A stretch of 56,523 bases of DNA from Myxococcota bacterium (GTDB taxonomy: Bacteria; Myxococcota_A; UBA796; JAJRTE01), in assembly GCA_024278455.1 (NCBI GenBank), contig JAJRTE010000166.1:1-56523 (forward strand), read 5' to 3'. The stretch's first letter is position 1, and each line of letters begins with the position of its first letter. Shown here piece after piece: positions 18,823 through 28,004 of this stretch. Under the pieces are notes generated by a model, which made no database searches, had not been told where the DNA came from, and saw nothing but the letters and a program-made list of their open reading frames with translations. The position numbers and the translations under genes were made by a program.

Positions 18823-19320
18823 ATGTTTGAGCAAACGATGTTCTATCTTTTTGCCATCGTGTCGGTCATCGCGGCGCTGTTCGTGGTGGCCGGGAAGAAT
18901 CCGATTTCCTGTGCCATCGCGCTCATTGTGACACTGGGTGCACTTGCCGGTGTCTTCGTGCTGCAGGAGGCCCACTTTGTCGCCACTATTCAGGTGCTCG
19001 TATACGCCGGCGCCATCATGGTGTTGTTTGTTTTCGTCATCATGTTGTTGAACCTCGGGCCGGAGGACTTGGAGAAAACGCCCCGGTTCTCAAGGCTGAA
19101 AGGTGCGGGCGGCATCTTCGCCGCCGCCGGGGCGGCACTGCTCGCATGGAATTTCGTTTCCTATGCGGCCAGAGCCGCCCGTGTCGGCCCCGGGTTCGGC
19201 GGGCTCGCGCAGATCAGCCAGAAGTTGTTCACCGAGTACATCATTCCTTTCGAAGCCATATCGGCGGTGCTGATGGCCGCCGTGGTCGGTGCGGTGGTGA
19301 TCGCCAAGCGTGAACTCTAG
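18823..19320 (+). CDS. nuoJ: NADH-quinone oxidoreductase subunit J (NuoJ)
   Basis: 165 residues with five predicted membrane helices, as expected for NuoJ/ND6. It shows [42 protein letters not shown] and [12 protein letters not shown], the family core containing the pi-bulge helix 3 region. It helps couple the quinone site to the proton antiporters. ATG 18823 follows a GGGGGCGACGG stretch. The upstream 77 bases were searched for nuoI (8Fe ferredoxin CxxCxxCxxxCP motifs) and hold none. The stop is 10 bases before the nuoK start. Confidence 0.95.
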   Translation: MFEQTMFYLFAIVSVIAALFVVAGKNPISCAIALIVTLGALAGVFVLQEAHFVATIQVLVYAGAIMVLFVFVIMLLNLGPEDLEKTPRFSRLKGAGGIFAAAGAALLAWNFVSYAARAARVGPGFGGLAQISQKLFTEYIIPFEAISAVLMAAVVGAVVIAKREL

Positions 19321-19330
19321 GAGTCGATCG

Positions 19331-19633
19331 ATGGTCAGCACAAGCCACCTTTTGATACTGAGCGCCGTGTTGTTTGCCCTTGGCATGGCCGGTGTCGTGA
19401 TCAGGCGCAACGTCATCATCGTCATGATGTGTATCGAACTCATGCTGAACGCGGTGAACGTGTCCTTTGTCGCCTTCGCCAGGCAGCTCGGCAGTATCGA
19501 CGGTCACATCATCGTTTTCTTCGTGATGGCGGTGGCGGCGGCCGAGGCCGGTGTGGGACTTGCCCTGGTCATCGCGATGTTCCGGCACAAGTCCACTGTC
19601 AATCTGGATCACGTCAATCTCATGAAAGGCTAG
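19331..19633 (+). CDS. nuoK: NADH-quinone oxidoreductase subunit K (NuoK)
   Basis: 100 residues with three membrane helices, the normal NuoK/ND4L size. The two conserved proton-path glutamates are in [16 protein letters not shown] and [21 protein letters not shown]. The start ATG 19331 has AGGAG eight bases upstream, overlapping the nuoJ stop region. It is part of the membrane arm between NuoJ and NuoN and lies 11 bases before nuoL. Confidence 0.96.
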   Translation: MVSTSHLLILSAVLFALGMAGVVIRRNVIIVMMCIELMLNAVNVSFVAFARQLGSIDGHIIVFFVMAVAAAEAGVGLALVIAMFRHKSTVNLDHVNLMKG

Positions 19634-19644
19634 GACCGGGCGTC

Positions 19645-21606
<1,962 letters not shown>

Positions 21607-21643
21607 GAACCTGCCCCGAAGGGCGTTGTGCGGATGGACTGTG

Positions 21644-23218
21644 ATGGACGCATTTGAACCCATCAGATACAACATTCTCTCGATTGTGACGTTCCTTCCA
21701 CTGCTGGGTGCGATAGTCGTCTTCAGCGCCCCTGCGAAGGCAGCGAGGGTGGTCGCCTTCCTGTTCTCCCTGGCCACGTTCGCCGTTTCCCTGGTCCTGT
21801 GGTTCCGTTTCGACCCCCAGGTGGCAGGGATGCAGTTCCTGGCACGGTACTACTGGATCGACGACTTCGGAATTACCTACAGTGTCGGAATCGATGGCAT
21901 CTCCCTCCTGCTCGTGCTGCTCACCACGTTCATGACTCCGATAGTCATCCTGGGATCGTTCACGGCCATTCAGGACAAAATCCGGGCCTACATGGGGCTG
22001 ATGCTCCTTCTCGAGACGGGCATGCTGGGTGCCTTCGTCGCCCTGGACATCTTCTTGTTCTACGTGTTCTGGGAAGCGATGCTCGTGCCCATGTACATCA
22101 TTATCGGGGTATGGGGCGGACCTCGCCGGGTCTATGCCGCGGTCAAGTTCTTCCTGTTCACCATCGCCGGCAGCCTGCTCATGCTGGTCGCGATCCTGGT
22201 GCTCTACTTCGAGTATCATGACACGGTTGGCGCAGGCACCTATTCCGCCTACTTGCTCGATCTGTATCAAGTCGGGCTCACGCCGAAGCTGCAAGTGTGG
22301 ATGTTCGTCGCATTCGCGCTCGCCTTCGCCATCAAGGTGCCCATGTTCCCGCTGCACACATGGCTTCCTGACGCCCACGTCGAGGCCCCTACTGGCGGCT
22401 CCGTCATCCTGGCAGCCATCTTGTTGAAGATGGGTACCTATGGTTTCGTCCGGTTCGCGCTGCCACTCTTTCCCTGGGCAGCCGTGGAACTCGCCCCGAC
22501 AATCCGCACCCTCGCCGTCATCGGTATCGTGTATGGCGCGCTCGTGGCCATGGTGCAGCCGGACGTGAAAAAGCTGGTCGCCTACTCCTCCGTGAGTCAC
22601 CTCGGCTTCGTCATGTTGGGGCTGTTCGCCTTCAATGTCCAGGGCATCGAGGGGTCGGTCTACCAGATGCTGAGCCATGGACTGTCCACCGGCGGACTGT
22701 TCTTGCTGGTCGGTGTCATCTACGAGCGGCGGCACACGCGGCTGATCTCCGAGTTCGGCGGGCTGGCGAAGGTCATGCCGGGGTTCGCTTTCGTCTTCAT
22801 GATCGTGACCCTTTCCTCCATAGGGTTACCCGGACTGAACGGGTTCGTGGGAGAATTCTTGATTCTCCTGGGATCGTTCGGTGCAGCTCCGGCCTTCACC
22901 GCTGTCGCCGCTACCGGCGTCATTCTCGGAGCGGTCTACATGCTGTGGATGTTCCGCCGGGTGATGTTCGGCCCGGTGGACAACCCGGCCAATCGCGGCT
23001 TGCGCGACTTGACGAGGCGGGAAATGTGGGTGCTGGCGCCCGTCGTGGTGATGATCGTTGTCATGGGGCTACTGCCCAAACCGTTTTTGTCCAGGATGGA
23101 ACCTGCAGTCAAGGACCTGGTGACCACGATTCAGCGTGAGTCTGGCCATGCCGGGATCGCCGGCCGACAAGCAGATGGACCCGCTCTCGTGGCCCAGGAG
23201 CCGCATTCGAACCGCTGA
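21644..23218 (+). CDS. nuoM: NADH-quinone oxidoreductase subunit M (NuoM), antiporter-like
   Basis: 524 residues with about 14 membrane helices. Landmarks: YSVGIDGISLLLVLLTTF, FLFYVFWEAMLVPMYIIIGVW (conserved Glu), FAIKVPMFPLHTWLPDAHVEAPTGGSVILA (conserved Lys and His), VKKLVAYSSVSHLGFVMLG. It is a proton-pumping subunit between NuoL and NuoN. The likely start is ATG 21644; GTG 21641 directly before it is an equally possible start. The C-terminal tail after about residue 480 is hydrophilic and variable. nuoN begins 14 bases after the stop. Confidence 0.97.
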   Translation: MDAFEPIRYNILSIVTFLPLLGAIVVFSAPAKAARVVAFLFSLATFAVSLVLWFRFDPQVAGMQFLARYYWIDDFGITYSVGIDGISLLLVLLTTFMTPIVILGSFTAIQDKIRAYMGLMLLLETGMLGAFVALDIFLFYVFWEAMLVPMYIIIGVWGGPRRVYAAVKFFLFTIAGSLLMLVAILVLYFEYHDTVGAGTYSAYLLDLYQVGLTPKLQVWMFVAFALAFAIKVPMFPLHTWLPDAHVEAPTGGSVILAAILLKMGTYGFVRFALPLFPWAAVELAPTIRTLAVIGIVYGALVAMVQPDVKKLVAYSSVSHLGFVMLGLFAFNVQGIEGSVYQMLSHGLSTGGLFLLVGVIYERRHTRLISEFGGLAKVMPGFAFVFMIVTLSSIGLPGLNGFVGEFLILLGSFGAAPAFTAVAATGVILGAVYMLWMFRRVMFGPVDNPANRGLRDLTRREMWVLAPVVVMIVVMGLLPKPFLSRMEPAVKDLVTTIQRESGHAGIAGRQADGPALVAQEPHSNR

Positions 23219-23232
23219 GCGGTCTGACGGCA

Positions 23233-24753
23233 ATGCAAGTGGGAGATAGTATCTTGGCCAACGAAGCTGTTTTCACTCTGGAGCCCGGCGCTCTTTCGTC
23301 GCTGGCCCCCATGTCGATAGTCCTGGCGACAGCCTTTCTGGTCTTGCTTTGGGACGTCATTGCCAAGCCGCGAGACAGGGGCATATTGCTCGGATTCAGC
23401 ATCGCGGGGCTCGCCCTGGCAGCGATCGTCTCCCTGATCCTCTGGTCCCATGCCGATCCCGTCTCACACACGATCTTTTCGGGGCGGCTGGCCATCGACA
23501 GGTTCAGCCTCTTCTTCAACCTCGTGTTCTCGGTCGTGGCCACCCTCGTTCTCATGATCTCGAGGGACTATCTCATCAGGGAGCAGATCGATGTCGGCGA
23601 GTACTATGCGCTGATCATGTTCTCCGTGTTCGGCATGATGTTGCTCGCCGCCGCTGCGGACTTGTTGATGCTCTTCATCGGTGTCGAGGCGATGAGTATC
23701 CCGGTCTATGTCCTTGTCGCATTCAACCGGTCGAGAATCCGTTGCATTGAAGGTGCGCTCAAGTACTTCATCCTGGGCGCGTTCGCGACGGCTTTCCTGC
23801 TGTATGGAATCGCCCTGTTGTATGGGCAGACTGGAACAACCAGCCTCGCCGACATCCACACCTTTCTCGAGGGCTCCTCAGGCTCGCACGTTCTCGTTCC
23901 GGTCGGTATCGCATTGATGATCGTAGGTTTCGGATTCAAGATCGGTTCGGTGCCTTTCCACATGTGGACGCCCGACGCTTATGAAGGCGCAGCGACGCCG
24001 GTCACGGCGATCATGGCGACGGGAGTCAAGGCGGCGGCGTTCGCCGCCATCATCAGGGCCTTTCTCGCGTTCTCACCGTCCCTGGTCATGTTCCGGGTGG
24101 TGCTCTGGGTCATCGTCGCCCTCACCGTCGTCGTTGGCAACATCGCGGCCATCAGGCAGCTCAACCTCAAACGCATGTTGGCCTACTCGAGCATTGCGCA
24201 TTCCGGCTACATGCTTGCCGCGTTGCTTGCGATCGAGCCCATCTGGGGCCCGCAGACCAGCAATGCGATGAGCAGCCTCCTCTACTACCTGCTGGCCTAC
24301 CTTTTCATGAATATCGGCGCGTTCGGGGTCATCGTGGTGGTCGGAAGCCGGGAGAACGAAGCCGTGGATGTCAGGGACTGGGCCGGCCTGGGCTTCAAAT
24401 ATCCGTGGCTGGGAGCCGCCATGGCGCTTTTCATGCTCTCGTTGGGGGGGCTTCCCCCAACCGCTGGCTTTTTTGCCAAGTTCTACCTCTTTTCGGCGGT
24501 GGTGCATGCCGGCTACACGCCTTTGATCATCCTGGCGGTCTTGATGAGCGCCGCCTCCTTTTTCTACTACCTCCGGGTGGTGGTCTACATGTACATGCAG
24601 CCGTCCGAGGGGGCATGCACGCCCACGGTGTCGCCCCTGGCCGCTGTCGCGATCGGCGTTTCCGCCCTTGCGACCCTGTGGCTAGGCATCGCACCCTCCG
24701 CCCTGTTTCCGTTCCTCGAGTGGGCTCAACGGTCCGTCGCCGTCCTGCTCTGA
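23233..24753 (+). CDS. nuoN: NADH-quinone oxidoreductase subunit N (NuoN), antiporter-like
   Basis: 506 residues with about 14 membrane helices. Landmarks: FIGVEAMSIPVYVLVAF (conserved Glu), EGALKYFILGAFATAFLLYG, GFGFKIGSVPFHMWTPDAYEGAATPVTA (conserved Lys and His region), LKRMLAYSSIAHSGYML. It closes the operon. ATG 23233 is taken as the start; a TTG at 23254 preceded by GGGAG would remove seven residues. The gene ends 150 bases before a new, differently predicted transcription unit. I saw no clear hairpin-plus-T terminator after it. Confidence 0.96.
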   Translation: MQVGDSILANEAVFTLEPGALSSLAPMSIVLATAFLVLLWDVIAKPRDRGILLGFSIAGLALAAIVSLILWSHADPVSHTIFSGRLAIDRFSLFFNLVFSVVATLVLMISRDYLIREQIDVGEYYALIMFSVFGMMLLAAAADLLMLFIGVEAMSIPVYVLVAFNRSRIRCIEGALKYFILGAFATAFLLYGIALLYGQTGTTSLADIHTFLEGSSGSHVLVPVGIALMIVGFGFKIGSVPFHMWTPDAYEGAATPVTAIMATGVKAAAFAAIIRAFLAFSPSLVMFRVVLWVIVALTVVVGNIAAIRQLNLKRMLAYSSIAHSGYMLAALLAIEPIWGPQTSNAMSSLLYYLLAYLFMNIGAFGVIVVVGSRENEAVDVRDWAGLGFKYPWLGAAMALFMLSLGGLPPTAGFFAKFYLFSAVVHAGYTPLIILAVLMSAASFFYYLRVVVYMYMQPSEGACTPTVSPLAAVAIGVSALATLWLGIAPSALFPFLEWAQRSVAVLL

Positions 24754-24824
24754 CTCCGGCCCGTCACATCTGACATCCTCTATCTACAACGAGTTGATGG
24801 GCGCAGCCTCGCAGCGCACCATGC

Positions 24825-24853
24825 TTGACCGGCACCCGCTTTCCAGCTAACGT
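24825..24853 (+). promoter_or_regulatory. Candidate promoter for the MopE-repeat protein
   Basis: TTGACC at 24825-24830 and TAACGT at 24848-24853 with a 17-base spacer, 51 bases before the ATG. The -10 is a poor match (3 of 6), but position and spacing resemble the other candidates in this window. Confidence 0.3.
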
Positions 24854-24903
24854 GAAAGTACAGGCATGTTCTGCGAAACCACTTCTTTCGGGGAGACGAA
24901 GCC

Positions 24904-26472
24904 ATGGCAAACTTGCTGCTTCGATTCGCGTTTCTGGGCCTCTTGGCCATCATCGTGCTCGCACAGGACGAGTGTTGCGATGAAGGCCAGGACGTCGATG
25001 GAGACTTCTACTGCGCGAACGAAAACGACTGCAACGACAACGATCCGAACGTGCACCCCGGGGCGCCGGAGCTGTGTGACGGCCAGGACAACGATTGCGA
25101 CGGCGTCCTCCTGCCGGGAGAGGCGGACGAGGATGGCGACGGCGTGCTCGGTTGCGCTTCCGATTGCGATGACGCCAACGCGGACACCTACCCAGGGGCG
25201 CCCGAACTGTGTGACGGCCAGGACAACGATTGCGACGGTGTCACTCCTCCGGACGAGGCGGACCAGGATGGAGACACCTACCTCCTGTGCGACGGCGACT
25301 GCGATGACGCCGACCCCGTAACGTATCCTGGGGCCGATGAAGTCTGTGACGGCAAGGACAATGATTGTGACGGCGCCGTGGAGGAAGGCGGCGGCGATGA
25401 AGACGGTGACGGGGCCTCGGCCTGCGAAGACTGTGACGATACCAATCCCGACATCTACCCCGGGGCAACCGAGTCTTGCGATGGGACCGACGACGATTGC
25501 GACGGCTTTCCGGATGTCACGGGGGGCGTCTCAGGTGCCTGGAACAGGACAGCCTGCGGGGCGCTGGTCGGATACGACGGCGGCATGGACACGCTGGGCG
25601 ACGACCAGCCTTCGATTCGCTACGACAGCGCCTCCGGCACCTACCAGATGTGGTACCGCATGATCGACGGCAATGCCTACGCGCACGCCATTGGCTATGC
25701 CGAGAGCGACGACGGCGTCACCTGGACCAAGTATGGTGCTCCCGTTCTCGAGCCGGGCGCCGAAGGCGCGTGGGATGCGGTTCGCCTCGGCTATCCTTCG
25801 GTGCTGTACCTGAATGGTACCTACCACATGTGGTACCACGGCAATGAGAACAGCAACAAGATTCTCATCGGGCACGCGACGAGTCCGGATGGCATTGCGT
25901 GGACGAAGGATCCGGGAAATCCGGTGCTACGTTTGGGAGAAGACGGGACTTGGGACCAGTCGGCCGTGCACGCCCCTTCTGTCCTCTTCGACCAGGAGGA
26001 TGCGTTGTTCAAGATGTGGTATGCCGGCTACGACGCCACCAACGTCCGTATCGGCTACGCCACGAGTCCGGATGGTACCGGATGGATGAAGTATGATACC
26101 TACGTCCTGGATGTGGGAACTCCCTCGGCAGAGTGGGACGGGAAACGGGTGGTCTTCTGCCGCGTAAAGAAGATCGATGGCCTTTTCCACATGTGGTATT
26201 CCGGGGACGGCGTGGAGAACACATTCACCTACGAGATCGGGTATGCCTGGTCGACTGATGGCCTTTCCTGGACCCGCGACGACAACAATCCCGTCTTCTC
26301 GTACAACATCGGAGACGGTGGTGCCTTCGACGCCTACATGGTCTACGCCGGAGATGTGCTCCAGGCCGGCACCATGTTTGCCATCTACTACTCGGGTGCC
26401 CCGACGCTATCCGGCCCCATGAGCATCGGCGTCGCCATCAATGATGCACCGCTCGCCGCCACCCCCCAGTAG
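24904..26472 (+). CDS. Secreted protein with four MopE-type metal-binding repeats and a five-bladed-propeller-like domain
   Basis: 522 residues. It begins with a short signal peptide (hydrophobic residues 4-20, then QDECC), so export is likely. Residues 30-207 are four imperfect 45-residue repeats of the MopE/putative metal-binding type, each ending CDG-x-D-x-DCDG. The repeated Asp and Cys suggest calcium or another metal. Residues about 215-515 repeat blocks such as YQMWYRMIDG, IGYAESDDGVTWTKYG, YHMWYHGNEN, IGHATSPDGIAWTKDP and FKMWYAGYD. This is a pattern typical of glycosidase-like five-bladed beta-propellers (GH43/GH130-like or sialidase-like), but catalytic residues cannot be assigned. 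ATG 24904 has GGGGAG upstream. It converges with the regulator gene 30 bases further. A role in binding or processing surface glycans is inference. Confidence 0.85.
   Translation: MANLLLRFAFLGLLAIIVLAQDECCDEGQDVDGDFYCANENDCNDNDPNVHPGAPELCDGQDNDCDGVLLPGEADEDGDGVLGCASDCDDANADTYPGAPELCDGQDNDCDGVTPPDEADQDGDTYLLCDGDCDDADPVTYPGADEVCDGKDNDCDGAVEEGGGDEDGDGASACEDCDDTNPDIYPGATESCDGTDDDCDGFPDVTGGVSGAWNRTACGALVGYDGGMDTLGDDQPSIRYDSASGTYQMWYRMIDGNAYAHAIGYAESDDGVTWTKYGAPVLEPGAEGAWDAVRLGYPSVLYLNGTYHMWYHGNENSNKILIGHATSPDGIAWTKDPGNPVLRLGEDGTWDQSAVHAPSVLFDQEDALFKMWYAGYDATNVRIGYATSPDGTGWMKYDTYVLDVGTPSAEWDGKRVVFCRVKKIDGLFHMWYSGDGVENTFTYEIGYAWSTDGLSWTRDDNNPVFSYNIGDGGAFDAYMVYAGDVLQAGTMFAIYYSGAPTLSGPMSIGVAINDAPLAATPQ
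24991..25524 (+). repeat. Four tandem 135-base coding repeats (MopE-type)
   Basis: Four in-frame units of about 135 bases encode 45-residue metal-binding repeats. Units 1 and 2 share an almost identical core starting GTGTGACGGCCAGGACAACG at 25074 and 25209, exactly 135 bases apart. Units 3 and 4 are more diverged. The near-identity of two units suggests recent duplication or gene conversion within the gene. Confidence 0.7.
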
Positions 26473-26501
26473 CGGCCACCATGAACGAAGCCTGGTTCAG
26501 C

Positions 26502-27230
26502 CTACCACCCCATGACCTCCGGCACCTTGAGCTTCAACTTGTTGAGACGGTAGTTCAGGTTGCTGCGCGATATTCCCAACGCCCTGGCGGCTCGAGCCTG
26601 AACACCGTTCTCGGCCCGCAAGGCCTCGATGATCACGTCCCGTTCACAGTCGCGCAAGGACTGTGCCAGTGTCTTGGGAGCCCCTGAGTCCGGCTTGAGC
26701 CTCGGCTTCGGAAGGTCCACCTCCGTGATTTCCTTCGCCCGGGTCATAATAACAGCCTTCTCGATGACATGCTCGAGTTCCCTGACGTTGCCTGGCCAGT
26801 CATAGTCCATGAGCCGCTGCAACACAACCGGGTGGATCCTGGTAATCCGCTTCTTGTTCTTGGTGGTGTACTTCCTGAGAAAGTGCTCCGCGAGCAGCGG
26901 GATGTCGTCCCTGCGTTCGCGAAGTGGCGGGATCTGAATCGTGAAAACGTTCAGCCGGTAGAACAGATCCTGCCGAAATCGACCCGCGTCGACATCTTGG
27001 CTCAGGATGCGATTGGTCGCCGCTATGATACGCACGTCGACCTTCAAGGTCTCCATGCCACCGATCCGTTGGAACTCCCCGTCTTCCAGGACCCGCAGCA
27101 GCTTGACTTGCATGGCCGGGGATATCTCTCCGATCTCATCCAGGAGAATCGTGCCTTCGTCCGCCAACTCGAACCGCCCCCGATGCTGGCGAATGGCTCC
27201 GGAGAACGACCCCTTCTCGTGTCCGAACAA
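26502..27230 (-). CDS. Sigma54-activator response regulator, C-terminal part (AAA+ and DNA-binding), separated from its N-terminus by an in-frame TAG
   Basis: This is the rest of an NtrC-family regulator whose N-terminal part is at 27237-27866. It is in the same frame, directly after a TAG at 27237-27239. It contains ELFGHEKGSFSGA, the Walker B/switch region GTILLDEIGEI, LLRVLEDGEFQRIGG, VRIIAATN and the arginine-finger region FRQDLFYRLNVF. A C-terminal Fis-type helix-turn-helix follows (GVQARAARALGISRSNLNYRLNKL). The sigma54-contact loop, normally GAFTGA, reads GSFSGA. The given right boundary is a TTG that could only be a weak restart, without a ribosome site. If made alone it would lack Walker A and be unlikely to work. 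Codon use shows no decay beyond the single stop. It converges with the MopE gene. Confidence 0.85.
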   Translation of the reverse strand: MFGHEKGSFSGAIRQHRGRFELADEGTILLDEIGEISPAMQVKLLRVLEDGEFQRIGGMETLKVDVRIIAATNRILSQDVDAGRFRQDLFYRLNVFTIQIPPLRERRDDIPLLAEHFLRKYTTKNKKRITRIHPVVLQRLMDYDWPGNVRELEHVIEKAVIMTRAKEITEVDLPKPRLKPDSGAPKTLAQSLRDCERDVIIEALRAENGVQARAARALGISRSNLNYRLNKLKLKVPEVMGW

Positions 27231-27236
27231 CTCGCT

Positions 27237-27866
27237 CTACAGGAGGGTCTCAGGCAAAGCTGAACAGTTGACGCGAATGAAGGGGCGGTTCTTTCGATCG
27301 GAGTTGTAGTGGATGGCGTGGGCGAGAAGCTCCTTGCCGGTTCCGGTCGGACCCTGCACGAGCACCGTGGCCGAAGTGCAGGCGACATGACTCGCCAGAT
27401 CGTAGATCTCCCTCATCTTCGCGTTGTTGCCGATAAGATTGCCGAACCTGTAGCGCTCCACGACCTTGTTTCTCAGGTCGTTCAGTTCGGAGCGAATTCG
27501 GTTGTTCTCCAGCGCTTTCTCGATGACAACGAACAGGGCATCCTTCGTGACGGGCTTTATCAGGTAGTCCGACGCCCCCATCTTGATGGCCTCCACGGCG
27601 TCTTCCACGCTGCCAAAGCCGGTCATGATGACTACCGGCACGTCTGGCCACCGCTCCTTGATCTTCCGCAGAAGCGTCATGCCCGATTCCCCGGGCATCT
27701 TCACATCTGTCAACACCAGGTCCACAGTCGACTCGGACAGCAGCCTGATCGCCTCCATCGCGTTGGTCGCCGTCTCGACCAGGTACTTGTTGTTCTTGGA
27801 CAGATTGATCTTGAGGGCGCTGCGAACAGCGCGATCATCGTCGACAATCAGGATTCTGGCTTGCAC
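27237..27866 (-). CDS. Sigma54-activator response regulator, N-terminal part (receiver plus start of AAA+), ended by an in-frame TAG
   Basis: 209 residues from GTG 27866, which has GAGGAGG five bases upstream; an in-frame TTG at 27887 is a less likely start. The receiver domain has RILIVDDD, phospho-acceptor Asp54 in LVLTDVKMPG, a conserved Thr in VVIMTGFGS and Lys in YLIKPV. The AAA+ domain then begins with LVQGPTGTGKELLAHAIH (Walker A) and stops after VNCSALPETLL. In the family the next residue is Glu, in the string LLESELFGHEKG. Here the codon is TAG, one base from GAG, and the frame continues intact into 26502-27230. As read, a truncated protein without DNA-binding would be made. No histidine kinase gene is adjacent. 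A real nonsense mutation, a sequencing error and suppression all remain possible. Confidence 0.85.
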   Translation of the reverse strand: MQARILIVDDDRAVRSALKINLSKNNKYLVETATNAMEAIRLLSESTVDLVLTDVKMPGESGMTLLRKIKERWPDVPVVIMTGFGSVEDAVEAIKMGASDYLIKPVTKDALFVVIEKALENNRIRSELNDLRNKVVERYRFGNLIGNNAKMREIYDLASHVACTSATVLVQGPTGTGKELLAHAIHYNSDRKNRPFIRVNCSALPETLL

Positions 27867-28004
27867 GTCGCCTCCTCGGCCATTCAAGAAGCTGAAACAG
27901 ACTCAGCCACGATGGACAAAATTTTGCAACCAACGTGTCATGAGAATGGTGCACTTGTCAAATGATTCCCGCCCGACTCCGTTCACCGAAGCACCGGGCA
28001 AGGA

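Noticed and set aside
25074..25515. CRISPR-like array in the spaced repeats at about 25 kb
   Set aside because: The repeats are in-frame coding repeats of 135 bases with diverging cores, not 25-40-base direct repeats with unique spacers.
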